IMG/VR virus record: IMGVR_UViG_3300017728_000042
Span: 1 to 36,355 of that record
Source: a virus
Length of the DNA: 36,355 nucleotides
Reading direction: 5' to 3' (one strand)
The notes beneath the pieces were generated by a model. The model was not told the origin of the DNA and ran no database searches. It worked only from the letters and a program-made list of their open reading frames with translations. Positions 7,165 to 14,437 of this stretch are shown here, in pieces (positions within the stretch are counted from its first letter, which is position 1; each line of letters begins with the position of its first letter). Made by a program: the position numbers and the translations under genes.

Positions 7165-10100
7165 TTATTGTTTAATTATTTTATTTATAAATCTTTTTTC
7201 TTGATAAATTATTATCACGTGATAAATACCAGAAGGAAAATCACTCATATTAATTCTTTTACAATTTTCTTCTTTTAATATTAATTCTCCTGTTATATTA
7301 TATAATTCTACTTTAATATTTAAACGAGTATCAATATTTACTATATCTTGTGCAGGATTTGGATAAACTCTTATACCTAATGTAGATAAATTTTCAAGTG
7401 AAGTAGGCCAACCTAATTCACAATAATTATACATTGATTGGCAACTTACATCCCAGTCATTAGTACAACAATAATTATCAACATCAATTACCCAAGCATA
7501 ACATCCATCATTTAACCAATAAGGTATTCCAGGTCCTCCATAACAACCAGCATCATATAAACAAGCTGTTGTATCTGAAACATTTGCTGTAGGATCATAA
7601 TTATAAGCAGACACGTCAGTACAACCTGAAATTGGTGTAACACATGACCCATCATCAAAACAAGCATCTGGGTCATAATTTACTGCTGTTGGGTCAGTAC
7701 AACCTCCTATATAACAACAAGAATTATCTAGTGTATTTGCTAGTATATTAAAATTAAGTGCTGTATTATCGGTACAACCATATATGTAGGGTATACAAGA
7801 TCCATTGTCTGTATTTGCTGTTGGGTCAAAATTATATTGCGTTGAGTCTGTACATCCATATATGAAAGGAATACACGAACCATTATCAGTATTAACATTA
7901 GGGTCATAATTAAACATTATAGGATCCATACAACCATAGATAAAAGGAATACAACTACCATCATCTGTATTTGCTAATGGATCAAAATTAAACATTGTAG
8001 GATCTGTACAACCTAAAATTGGGTAAATGCATCCTACATTTGTATTTGCTGTTGGGTTAAAATTAAAAGCTGTAGAATCGGTACATCCATAAATATAGGG
8101 TACACATGAACCATCGTCTACATTTGCATTTACATTATAATTAAATGCTGTTGGGTCAGTACAACCTAAAATTGGGTAAATACAACCTATATTTATGTTT
8201 GCTAATGAATCATAGTTTAAAGCTGTAGGATCAGTACATCCTAAAACTTCAGGTACACATGAACCATCATCTGTGTTTGCATTTACATTAAAATTAAAAG
8301 CATTAGGGTCTGTGCAACCTAGAATTGGATAAATACACCCATTATTAGTATTAGCTAAAGAATCATAATTTAATGCTGTTGGGTCAGTACAACCAATTAT
8401 TACAGGAATACAACTACCATCATCTGTATTAGCATTAGTACTATAATTAAAAGCTGTTGGGTCAGTACAACCTAAAATAACTGGTATACATGAACCATTA
8501 TTAGTATTAGCTAATGAATCAAAATTATAAGCTAATGGGTCAGTGCAACCAAATATTATTGGAATACAACTACCATCATCTGTATTTGCTGCTGGGTTAT
8601 AATTAAATTGTGTATCATCCATACATCCTAATATTACAGGTATACAAGACAAAGGATCATTTGTGTTTGCTGAAGGATTATAATTAAATGCAGTTGAATC
8701 CATACATCCTATTATTATAGGTTCACACGATCCATCATCTACATTTGCAGTTGGATTAAAATTAAATGCTAAACTGTTTGTACAACCTAAAATAACTGGA
8801 GTACAAGTATCAGGCATATTAGCTAGACTATCATAATTTAATGCTGTAGGATCCATACAACCTAAAACTCCAGGTGTACAATAATCTCCACAATAAGGTA
8901 CATTATTATATCTATATGGAAATTGTAACATAGGATCTGTCCAAGGATTAGTACCACCAGATAATGTAGTATCACCTTCAGGACCTATTAAAAAGAATCC
9001 ACATTGATTTGCTGTTGTTGATGAATTGCCTGGAGCAAAAAACATTAATTCAACTGGATTTAAAGCACTTAAAGTAATTGTAAAAGATTCTGAATAACCA
9101 TCATTAGGGCCCATCATAAAAGGACCTAATATTGTAGTATCTTGTAATATACCAACCCATGCACCAAACCATCCATCTTCTGCTTCATCTGTAATTACTA
9201 AAGTATAATCACAACTAGGAATTATATCCATTGTATTTGCTAATGGGTCATAATCAGGTGAAGTTGAGTCTATGCAACCAATTACTATAGGAGTTAAACA
9301 AGAACCATCATCAGTGTTAGCTTGTGGGTTATATTCTGTAAATCCTGGAGTAGTACATCCTAAAATAATATTAGGTGTACAAGGAGTTACAGTATAAATT
9401 ACAGAAGTATCATTTCCAAAATTTGCATTACCTGGTAATATTGATAATAAAGTATCACCACATAAAGTTTGAACTAATGCTGTACCATCTACTCCACCAT
9501 AACATGAACCACATAAACCATCTCCAAAAGAATCAAATAAAGTAAATTCTATTACAGTACCATTTGGTACACATATTTCTGATATTACAGGTACTCCTGT
9601 TATAGTATAATTAGGTGATGTTGCTAATACTGTACCTGTTGTATCTGCAATTTCCCAAGAAGTTTCTCCAGCATAAGTATCTGGTGTAATTGTTATTACA
9701 ATATTAGATTCTCCATTTACACAATTTGCAGGAGGTGCTTGACATGAACCATCATCTGTATTTGCCCAAGGATTATAATTCAAAGCTGTTGGATCCATAC
9801 AACCAGGAATACATTCTCCTGTTGTTATTACTAAAGTATCTGTTAAACTTGAATCAGCTAACATTCCTAAAAAGTAATAAGTAGTATTTGGTTGGCTGTT
9901 ACTATACAATAAACCTGTGTTTGAAAAATTTATAGGGTATGGATACCAAGTATTACCTAGAGTATTAGGATCTGTTGTTCTAGTATAATAAGCCATTCTA
10001 CAATTAGGATTAGGCATATTACTCCAATGGTACCAAACTTTATTTTGACCTACATTACAAAAATTTTCTACCCAAAAAGTATCTAACCCACTACATAAAG

Positions 10101-10566
10101 GATAAATACAAGAACTATCTGAAAATGTAGCTGTAGAGTCATAATTTAATGCTATTGGGTCTAAACAACCTCCATGAGGAGGAGCACAAGGAGCAATAGT
10201 TAATGTTTGTACTAAACTATCTCCAAAATTACCTGCAACATACATAATTGTATCTTGACATGAATTACTAATCATAAACCAACCATCAGTACCACCAAAT
10301 TGTGAGGAAGATAAACCATCACCATATTCATCATATATGCTTGCAATAATAGTTCCACCAAGTTGAACAATAGTATCATATAAAGTATTAGGTAGCATAT
10401 TGCTATCATTTTCTATAATAATAGGTGAACCACCTGGAGGGGTAATATCCCAACTTGTTTCAGAAGGATAATTATCTGTCATTAATTGGATATGAATCCA
10501 AGAATTTTGTGTATAACCTAAAAAAGGTATTAAAATTATTAATAATAATAACTGTAGTTTTTTCAT
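7165..10566 (-). CDS. secreted repeat protein with T9SS C-terminal sorting domain
   Basis: This is a 1133-residue protein with signal peptide KKLQLLLLIILIPFLGYT. Three strand-rich domains with flavobacterial-type motifs (ETSWDITPPGG, DEYGDGL; ETSWEIADTTG, DSFGDGL; DEAEDGWFGAW) lie at about 22-130, 285-400 and 450-560. They are separated and followed by about 21 copies of a 25-residue Cys repeat (GCTDPTALNYDSLANTDDGSC-like), 17 of them in tandem. Near the end is a Cys-rich unit (YCCTNDWDVSCQ). The last 70 residues form a type A T9SS sorting domain: VYPNPAQD, VELYNITGEL, FPSGIYHVII, KIIKQ. Such proteins are exported across the outer membrane and anchored on or released from the Bacteroidota cell surface. 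It is probably host-derived and is very unusual for a phage. Adhesion, surface masking or virion decoration are possible roles. Confidence 0.85.
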   Translation of the reverse strand: MKKLQLLLLIILIPFLGYTQNSWIHIQLMTDNYPSETSWDITPPGGSPIIIENDSNMLPNTLYDTIVQLGGTIIASIYDEYGDGLSSSQFGGTDGWFMISNSCQDTIMYVAGNFGDSLVQTLTIAPCAPPHGGCLDPIALNYDSTATFSDSSCIYPLCSGLDTFWVENFCNVGQNKVWYHWSNMPNPNCRMAYYTRTTDPNTLGNTWYPYPINFSNTGLLYSNSQPNTTYYFLGMLADSSLTDTLVITTGECIPGCMDPTALNYNPWANTDDGSCQAPPANCVNGESNIVITITPDTYAGETSWEIADTTGTVLATSPNYTITGVPVISEICVPNGTVIEFTLFDSFGDGLCGSCYGGVDGTALVQTLCGDTLLSILPGNANFGNDTSVIYTVTPCTPNIILGCTTPGFTEYNPQANTDDGSCLTPIVIGCIDSTSPDYDPLANTMDIIPSCDYTLVITDEAEDGWFGAWVGILQDTTILGPFMMGPNDGYSESFTITLSALNPVELMFFAPGNSSTTANQCGFFLIGPEGDTTLSGGTNPWTDPMLQFPYRYNNVPYCGDYCTPGVLGCMDPTALNYDSLANMPDTCTPVILGCTNSLAFNFNPTANVDDGSCEPIIIGCMDSTAFNYNPSANTNDPLSCIPVILGCMDDTQFNYNPAANTDDGSCIPIIFGCTDPLAYNFDSLANTNNGSCIPVILGCTDPTAFNYSTNANTDDGSCIPVIIGCTDPTALNYDSLANTNNGCIYPILGCTDPNAFNFNVNANTDDGSCVPEVLGCTDPTALNYDSLANINIGCIYPILGCTDPTAFNYNVNANVDDGSCVPYIYGCTDSTAFNFNPTANTNVGCIYPILGCTDPTMFNFDPLANTDDGSCIPFIYGCMDPIMFNYDPNVNTDNGSCIPFIYGCTDSTQYNFDPTANTDNGSCIPYIYGCTDNTALNFNILANTLDNSCCYIGGCTDPTAVNYDPDACFDDGSCVTPISGCTDVSAYNYDPTANVSDTTACLYDAGCYGGPGIPYWLNDGCYAWVIDVDNYCCTNDWDVSCQSMYNYCELGWPTSLENLSTLGIRVYPNPAQDIVNIDTRLNIKVELYNITGELILKEENCKRINMSDFPSGIYHVIIIYQEKRFINKIIKQ
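7555..8860 (-). repeat. tandem repeat array encoding Cys-rich 25-aa units
   Basis: Seventeen head-to-tail units of about 75-81 bp lie inside the T9SS protein gene. Each encodes GC-x-D-x-x-x-x-N-[YF]-[DN]-x-x-A-N-x-x-x-x-(S)C followed by a hydrophobic linker such as IPVIL or IPYIY. Two alternating unit types recur (ending NNGCIYPIL and DDGSCIPxIx), which suggests expansion by unequal exchange of a two-unit block. All units stay in frame. Confidence 0.85.
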
Positions 10567-10577
10567 TGTTTTTTATA

Positions 10578-10922
10578 TTAAAAGTTTGACATTATAGTTT
10601 CATCAATCTTATCTTGTACTTCTTCTCTAGTTACTTCTAACTTCATCATAATATTTGCTTGAAATCTTGCTACTTCTTCCCCATCATAAAACACAATTAA
10701 AGTTGGTACAACTACAATTTTGTGTTTTGATTGTAATTTTGGTTGGGTTGAAATATCTATTTTTGCTAAATCACAATCAGTTAATTTATCTAGATATTCA
10801 CATTGAGTTCCTGAAAAAGGGGCATTAAATTCAGCTATAATTAATCCTTCACTCGGTATTACTTGGGATTTTACTACTAAAGAAAATATTAAAAATAATA
10901 GTAATGTAAATAATTTTTTCAT
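10578..10922 (-). CDS. secreted thioredoxin-fold protein lacking the CxxC motif
   Basis: The 114-residue protein has a signal peptide (MKKLFTLLLFLIFSLVVKS). The rest follows the thioredoxin plan: IIAEFNAPFSGTQCEYL in place of the active-site helix, LAKIDIS (strand 3), KIVVVPTLIVFYDGEEVARF with the cis-Pro at 73, and a C-terminal helix. The usual CGPC is replaced by FSGTQC, so the N-terminal catalytic Cys is absent; Cys41 and Cys50 remain and might form a disulfide with each other or with a client. It lies 11 nt upstream of the T9SS repeat gene, whose product is rich in cysteines, so a chaperone-like role in its folding in the periplasm is an attractive but untested idea. Confidence 0.75.
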   Translation of the reverse strand: MKKLFTLLLFLIFSLVVKSQVIPSEGLIIAEFNAPFSGTQCEYLDKLTDCDLAKIDISTQPKLQSKHKIVVVPTLIVFYDGEEVARFQANIMMKLEVTREEVQDKIDETIMSNF

Positions 10923-10929
10923 AAGAATT

Positions 10930-11214
10930 TTATCTTAATTTATCAATCTTTTCTTCCATTCTAACAAGGCGTTCTTTTAACTCTTTAACATCATCTTGAG
11001 TTGTCATAATAGTTTGTCTAATGAGTTGATCTTTCATATCATATTCCATTCTAGTGACATCAGGTGGTGGTGCGATGGGAAGTTCTTTAGCTTCAGCTAT
11101 ATCTGCTTGTAATGTAAACCACATACCTACTAGAGTAAAAATTAATACTCCTATACCTACTAGAGTTTTTATACTTAATTTTAAAGTTGTATCTTCATTT
11201 AATTCTTTTGCCAT
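10930..11214 (-). CDS. single-TM protein with C-terminal coiled coil
   Basis: I start this at the Met at 11214 (MAKELNEDTTLKLS), giving 94 residues, because the leader AACAAAAGATAAAG fits local initiation and the upstream extension to 11253 lies over the preceding Cys-rich gene. One TM helix spans about residues 16-37 (LVGIGVLIFTLVGMWFTL), followed by a Pro-rich hinge (LPIAPPPDV) and a helical, charged tail of about 45 residues (KDQLIRQTIMTTQDDVKEL... EEKIDKLR) that should form a coiled coil. The topology recalls an inner-membrane spanin or a tail-fibre-like anchor, but no family is recognised. It ends 7 nt before the thioredoxin-like gene. Confidence 0.65.
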   Translation of the reverse strand: MAKELNEDTTLKLSIKTLVGIGVLIFTLVGMWFTLQADIAEAKELPIAPPPDVTRMEYDMKDQLIRQTIMTTQDDVKELKERLVRMEEKIDKLR

Positions 11215-11311
11215 CTTTATCTTTTGTTTTATATGGACAATTTTTGCAACCATTTTTGCAACAATATCCCCTTTCTAATAATATTTTTTTACTTAAAGGT
11301 TCATAATTCAT
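11195..11311 (-). CDS. Cys-rich mini-protein, DUF5522-like, 38 aa
   Basis: A 38-codon frame starts at ATG 11309-11311, 4 nt after the stop of the outer-membrane protein gene, and ends at TGA 11195-11197. The product contains RGYCCKNGCKNCPYK, which closely follows the RGYCCGNGCRHCPY signature of the small Bacteroidota DUF5522 proteins, with four Cys that could bind a metal. It lacks the N-terminal half of that family. It overlaps the following TM gene by 20 nt in another frame. It is too short for usual gene callers and would be missed. The function of the family is unknown to me. Confidence 0.65.
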   Translation of the reverse strand: MNYEPLSKKILLERGYCCKNGCKNCPYKTKDKDGKRIK

Positions 11312-11315
11312 TTAA

Positions 11316-12359
11316 TTAGAATATTACATAATTCATCCCAATAGAAAAATCATGCCATTCTCTATTCCAATATTTATTATATTTCCCCTCAGCAAATACT
11401 CCTAAATGTTTATCAAATTTATACCCTAATATTAATCCCCCTGAATAATCATACCATTGACCTTCATTATATTCATGATATGAAAATTCTCCCCCTTGAT
11501 CTAAATGATAAGGCATTAAATTCCCCCATGAATGTAACCAAAATGTTTTTGTATAATGATAATAATCAAATCCTATTATTAATGAATGTTGTATTGTATT
11601 ATTTAATTGATTTCTTTTTTTCTCTGTATAATTTGATAACATTTCTGGTATAGCTATTGCTTCCCACACTTCAGTTGAAGTTGCAACAGAGTTTCCTGAT
11701 GGATCAAAATATTCTACATTACCTTGTCCATCAAATATCATAGTATAACCTTCTTCTAGTGCTAAAAATGTATAATGTAAATTTCCATTTGATAATTTCC
11801 ATTCTTCTAAAGGATCATAACCATAAGGTTCAGATAAACGTTGCACTGCACCTATATTAAATGACAATTTTGGATTATGTTTGTATCTATAACGTTGTGA
11901 TGATTCAAAATACTTAATATCTGCAAAACCATCCGCTAAGTATTCAATTTTAGCTATCCACTTATCATCAACATATCTTAAAAAATGATGTTGATCTAAA
12001 TAATTTTCACCTTGTTGTCTTTTATAATCAACTTCAAATAAAAATTCAAATCCTTTTACTTTACCTACTGTAGTAGCATCAGAAAATGATTTTTCAGTTC
12101 CATCATAAAAAGTGTTTGCACGATTTTCATAACCAAATCTAGCTATTTTTCTAATACCTGCAGTTAAAGAATAATCAAAAGGGGTTTCAATTGTAGTTGT
12201 TTGTAAACCATCAGTAACAGAATATACATCTACATCAGAAATAGATGTTCCCCCATTTGCTGCTGTATAGAATGTAGCAAATTTAAATATTTTTTTTAAG
12301 TCTTGGCTATAAGAATTAAAAGTACTAAATATAAGAATTAAAAATAATAATTTTTTCAT
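11316..12359 (-). CDS. secreted, probable outer-membrane beta-barrel protein
   Basis: The protein has 347 residues with signal peptide KKLLFLILIFSTFNSYS (cleavage before QDLKK). The mature part is rich in aromatic residues and amphipathic strands (FEFLFEVDYKRQQ, WIAKIEYLADGFADIKYF, HSLIIGFDYYHYTKTFWLHSW, LILGYKFDKHLGVFAEGKY) and ends in strand-like HDFSIGMNYVIF with a terminal Phe, the C-terminal signature of outer-membrane barrels. About 12 strands are plausible. No named family is recognised. It heads a run of exported-protein genes (spacing 4 nt to the next). A receptor-masking role, or a virion protein, are both possible; the signal peptide argues for insertion into the host envelope. Confidence 0.7.
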   Translation of the reverse strand: MKKLLFLILIFSTFNSYSQDLKKIFKFATFYTAANGGTSISDVDVYSVTDGLQTTTIETPFDYSLTAGIRKIARFGYENRANTFYDGTEKSFSDATTVGKVKGFEFLFEVDYKRQQGENYLDQHHFLRYVDDKWIAKIEYLADGFADIKYFESSQRYRYKHNPKLSFNIGAVQRLSEPYGYDPLEEWKLSNGNLHYTFLALEEGYTMIFDGQGNVEYFDPSGNSVATSTEVWEAIAIPEMLSNYTEKKRNQLNNTIQHSLIIGFDYYHYTKTFWLHSWGNLMPYHLDQGGEFSYHEYNEGQWYDYSGGLILGYKFDKHLGVFAEGKYNKYWNREWHDFSIGMNYVIF

Positions 12360-12360
12360 T

Positions 12361-12486
12361 TTATTTTTTTTTAGGTCTACCCCTTCTTTTAGGTGCAGGC
12401 CTGCCTTTATTAGTTTCCCATGAAGATTTTACTACTTTAGTTTTTTTCCCAAATAACCAATTCCAAAATTGAATTAATTTTTCCAT
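12361..12486 (-). CDS. 41-aa protein with AT-hook-like tail
   Basis: The frame runs from ATG 12484-12486 to TAA 12361-12363, 1 nt before the outer-membrane gene. The N-terminal half is a short aromatic amphipathic helix (MEKLIQFWNWLFGKK) and the C-terminal half is very basic, ending KGRPAPKRRGRPKKK with two GRP cores, the AT-hook motif that binds AT-rich minor groove. A perfect late-type element (12492-12507) lies 5 nt upstream, which is strong support that it is a real gene and that it starts the exported-protein operon. Confidence 0.65.
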   Translation of the reverse strand: MEKLIQFWNWLFGKKTKVVKSSWETNKGRPAPKRRGRPKKK

Positions 12487-12491
12487 AAAAT

Positions 12492-12507
12492 ATTTTGTTA
12501 TAAATAT
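12492..12507 (-). promoter_or_regulatory. late-type element ATATTTATAACAAAAT
   Basis: This is identical over 16 nt to the elements at 3985 and 31571 and lies 5 nt upstream of the 41-aa gene. If it is the late promoter, the exported-protein cassette is expressed late and its first mRNA has almost no leader. Confidence 0.5.
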
Positions 12508-12551
12508 ATGGAGACTAACTAGGAATATGTAAACTAATATAAAGGATTATA

Positions 12552-14405
12552 TTACACTACTTCACAAGCACCCCCAGCACAAGCTGCTTGATCCTTTAAA
12601 TCTGTTTCATCAGTCATTTCAATTATCTTTTTTAAATCAATATTATTTAAATGACTTTCCATTTCTAAGAATTTTTCTTCTGAAATATCTTCAAAAGGAG
12701 CTTGAGTATATGAACCATTATCGTAAGGTAATACAGATAAACCATTAAATGTATTTTTATTTTCCCACATCCATTCTCCAACTGAGTCCCATTCATCTTG
12801 TTTAACTGATATTGTTGCTGAAACATTATTTGTATTTGCTCCTTTTCTATGGCCTGCTTTTACCCATTCCATATTAAACTTTTTAGTTCTTTCTAATAGA
12901 TCCATTGGACTTTCTGTTCTATAAATTGCCCCCTTAGGTGCTTTTTGTGGAACTGAAACTACAGCTTGAATATCAGGTTTAAAGAAATCATCTTCAACTA
13001 ATTCTGGGTGAGATTGAGAAAGATATTGATAGAGTGCTTCATTTTTTCCTAATCTCATACGTCTTACATAAAAATCATTATGCCAAGCATGGATACCTGA
13101 TGAAGTTCCTAATACTAATGAACTAGTTCCTGAAGGTTTTACTGTTGTTACACGAGCTGCTTTATTAACCCCTAAAATATTAGCAACTTCTTCATTTGTT
13201 TTTTTAGCTTCTCTAGCTGCTTCCTCTAAATCATATTTTAAAACTATCCCACTACCAATTCCTGTCATTCCTACCCCCACAAGTGCATCTTTTTCAGTTG
13301 TTCTTTTCCAAATATCACGAAGATAATGGAAATTAGTATAAGCTGCTTGTAAAGTTCCTAAAAATGCACCTGCTTTTACTCTTTTATTTAAATCCTCTTG
13401 AGATTCTATGTTAGAAACATTAATTTCTGTTAAATTACAAAATTGAAATGGTCTTAAAGCAATTTCACAACATGGATTTGTACCCCAATCTTTATCATCT
13501 GAAAAATAAATCCCAGGTTCGCCTGAATTACTAGCAACAATTTTACTCCATAATTCAGAAAAATCTTTTTTAGTTACTTTTGAACGAATAACTACAGCTG
13601 AGTTGTTAGCTCTTCCTCTTTGTGGGTTTAATTCCCACCAAGCACCATGTTTTGAAGTTAACATTTCATTATCATGTAAATCAAATAAAGAAATTAATGC
13701 TGCTCTACGAATACCACCAGATAATACAGCATCAGCAATATGACAAATAATATCATGAGCTTCAATAGATGTTAATTGTTCTCCATCTTCTTTTCTATCT
13801 AATACCTTTTGTATTTGAAATAAACATTCTTTTAATGGTTCTGGGCCTGGTGCTTTACCTCCTACAGTAATTAATTCTGCTCCTTTTGGTCTAATATCAC
13901 GGAAGTCAAAAATAGGTCTTGCAGTTGTTATCCCAAAATAAGATTTTAATAATACTTTAACAGAATCAGCCCATCCTTCAATTGAATCTCCTACTAAAAA
14001 TCTTCTTGTTTTTCTAGGAATTCTAATTTCAGGTAATTTTTCAATGTGATGTTTTTGAACACTATAACCTACACCACAACCCGAAAGTAATAAAAACATT
14101 ACCTCACTAAATGATCTCCAATCATCAATTGGTAAAAAAGAACAATTAAATATTCTAGAATTATTTATATCAATAGGCTTTCCTGCAAACTGTAAACTAC
14201 GCATTGATGGTAAAACTTTTTTATCATATACCATTTTATAAACATCTTCTATTTCATCTTTTAAATCAGGAAATTTTTCTTGGTGCATTTCTTTATTCCT
14301 AGTAACTAACTCTTCCCATGTTTCTCTCCTTTGTTTATTAGGTAAATATTTTGCATATTTGTTATAAACTACAATATCTGATAGTATTTCCTGCGTAATG
14401 TTCAT
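12552..14405 (-). CDS. nrdJ: class II (adenosylcobalamin-dependent) ribonucleotide reductase
   Basis: This 617-residue enzyme reduces ribonucleotides to deoxyribonucleotides for phage DNA synthesis. The active-site features are visible: FNCSFLP near residue 88 (N-terminal redox Cys), SGCGVGYSV, NPCCEIAL (radical Cys and catalytic Glu), FCNLTEIN, the VKPSGTSSLVLGTSSGIH loop and a C-terminal CAGGAC pair that re-reduces the active site, as in monomeric Lactobacillus-type triphosphate reductases. It is shorter than the about 740 aa bacterial enzyme but within the range of phage versions. It does not need oxygen or a separate radical subunit but needs cobalamin from the host. It lies 32 nt after the helicase gene at the end of the replication operon. 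Confidence 0.9.
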   Translation of the reverse strand: MNITQEILSDIVVYNKYAKYLPNKQRRETWEELVTRNKEMHQEKFPDLKDEIEDVYKMVYDKKVLPSMRSLQFAGKPIDINNSRIFNCSFLPIDDWRSFSEVMFLLLSGCGVGYSVQKHHIEKLPEIRIPRKTRRFLVGDSIEGWADSVKVLLKSYFGITTARPIFDFRDIRPKGAELITVGGKAPGPEPLKECLFQIQKVLDRKEDGEQLTSIEAHDIICHIADAVLSGGIRRAALISLFDLHDNEMLTSKHGAWWELNPQRGRANNSAVVIRSKVTKKDFSELWSKIVASNSGEPGIYFSDDKDWGTNPCCEIALRPFQFCNLTEINVSNIESQEDLNKRVKAGAFLGTLQAAYTNFHYLRDIWKRTTEKDALVGVGMTGIGSGIVLKYDLEEAAREAKKTNEEVANILGVNKAARVTTVKPSGTSSLVLGTSSGIHAWHNDFYVRRMRLGKNEALYQYLSQSHPELVEDDFFKPDIQAVVSVPQKAPKGAIYRTESPMDLLERTKKFNMEWVKAGHRKGANTNNVSATISVKQDEWDSVGEWMWENKNTFNGLSVLPYDNGSYTQAPFEDISEEKFLEMESHLNNIDLKKIIEMTDETDLKDQAACAGGACEVV

Positions 14406-14437
14406 TTTATTTTTGTTTTTTTTTATTGTTATTATTT

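Noticed and set aside
7555-8860. Regularly spaced repeats that could suggest a CRISPR array
   Set aside because: The repeats are in frame with a long gene, vary like protein repeats and have no constant repeat with unique spacers of equal length.
11215-11253. Upstream start at 11253 for the one-TM protein
   Set aside because: These codons lie over the Cys-rich mini-gene in another frame; the Met at 11214 has a better leader and gives the small overlap typical of this region.
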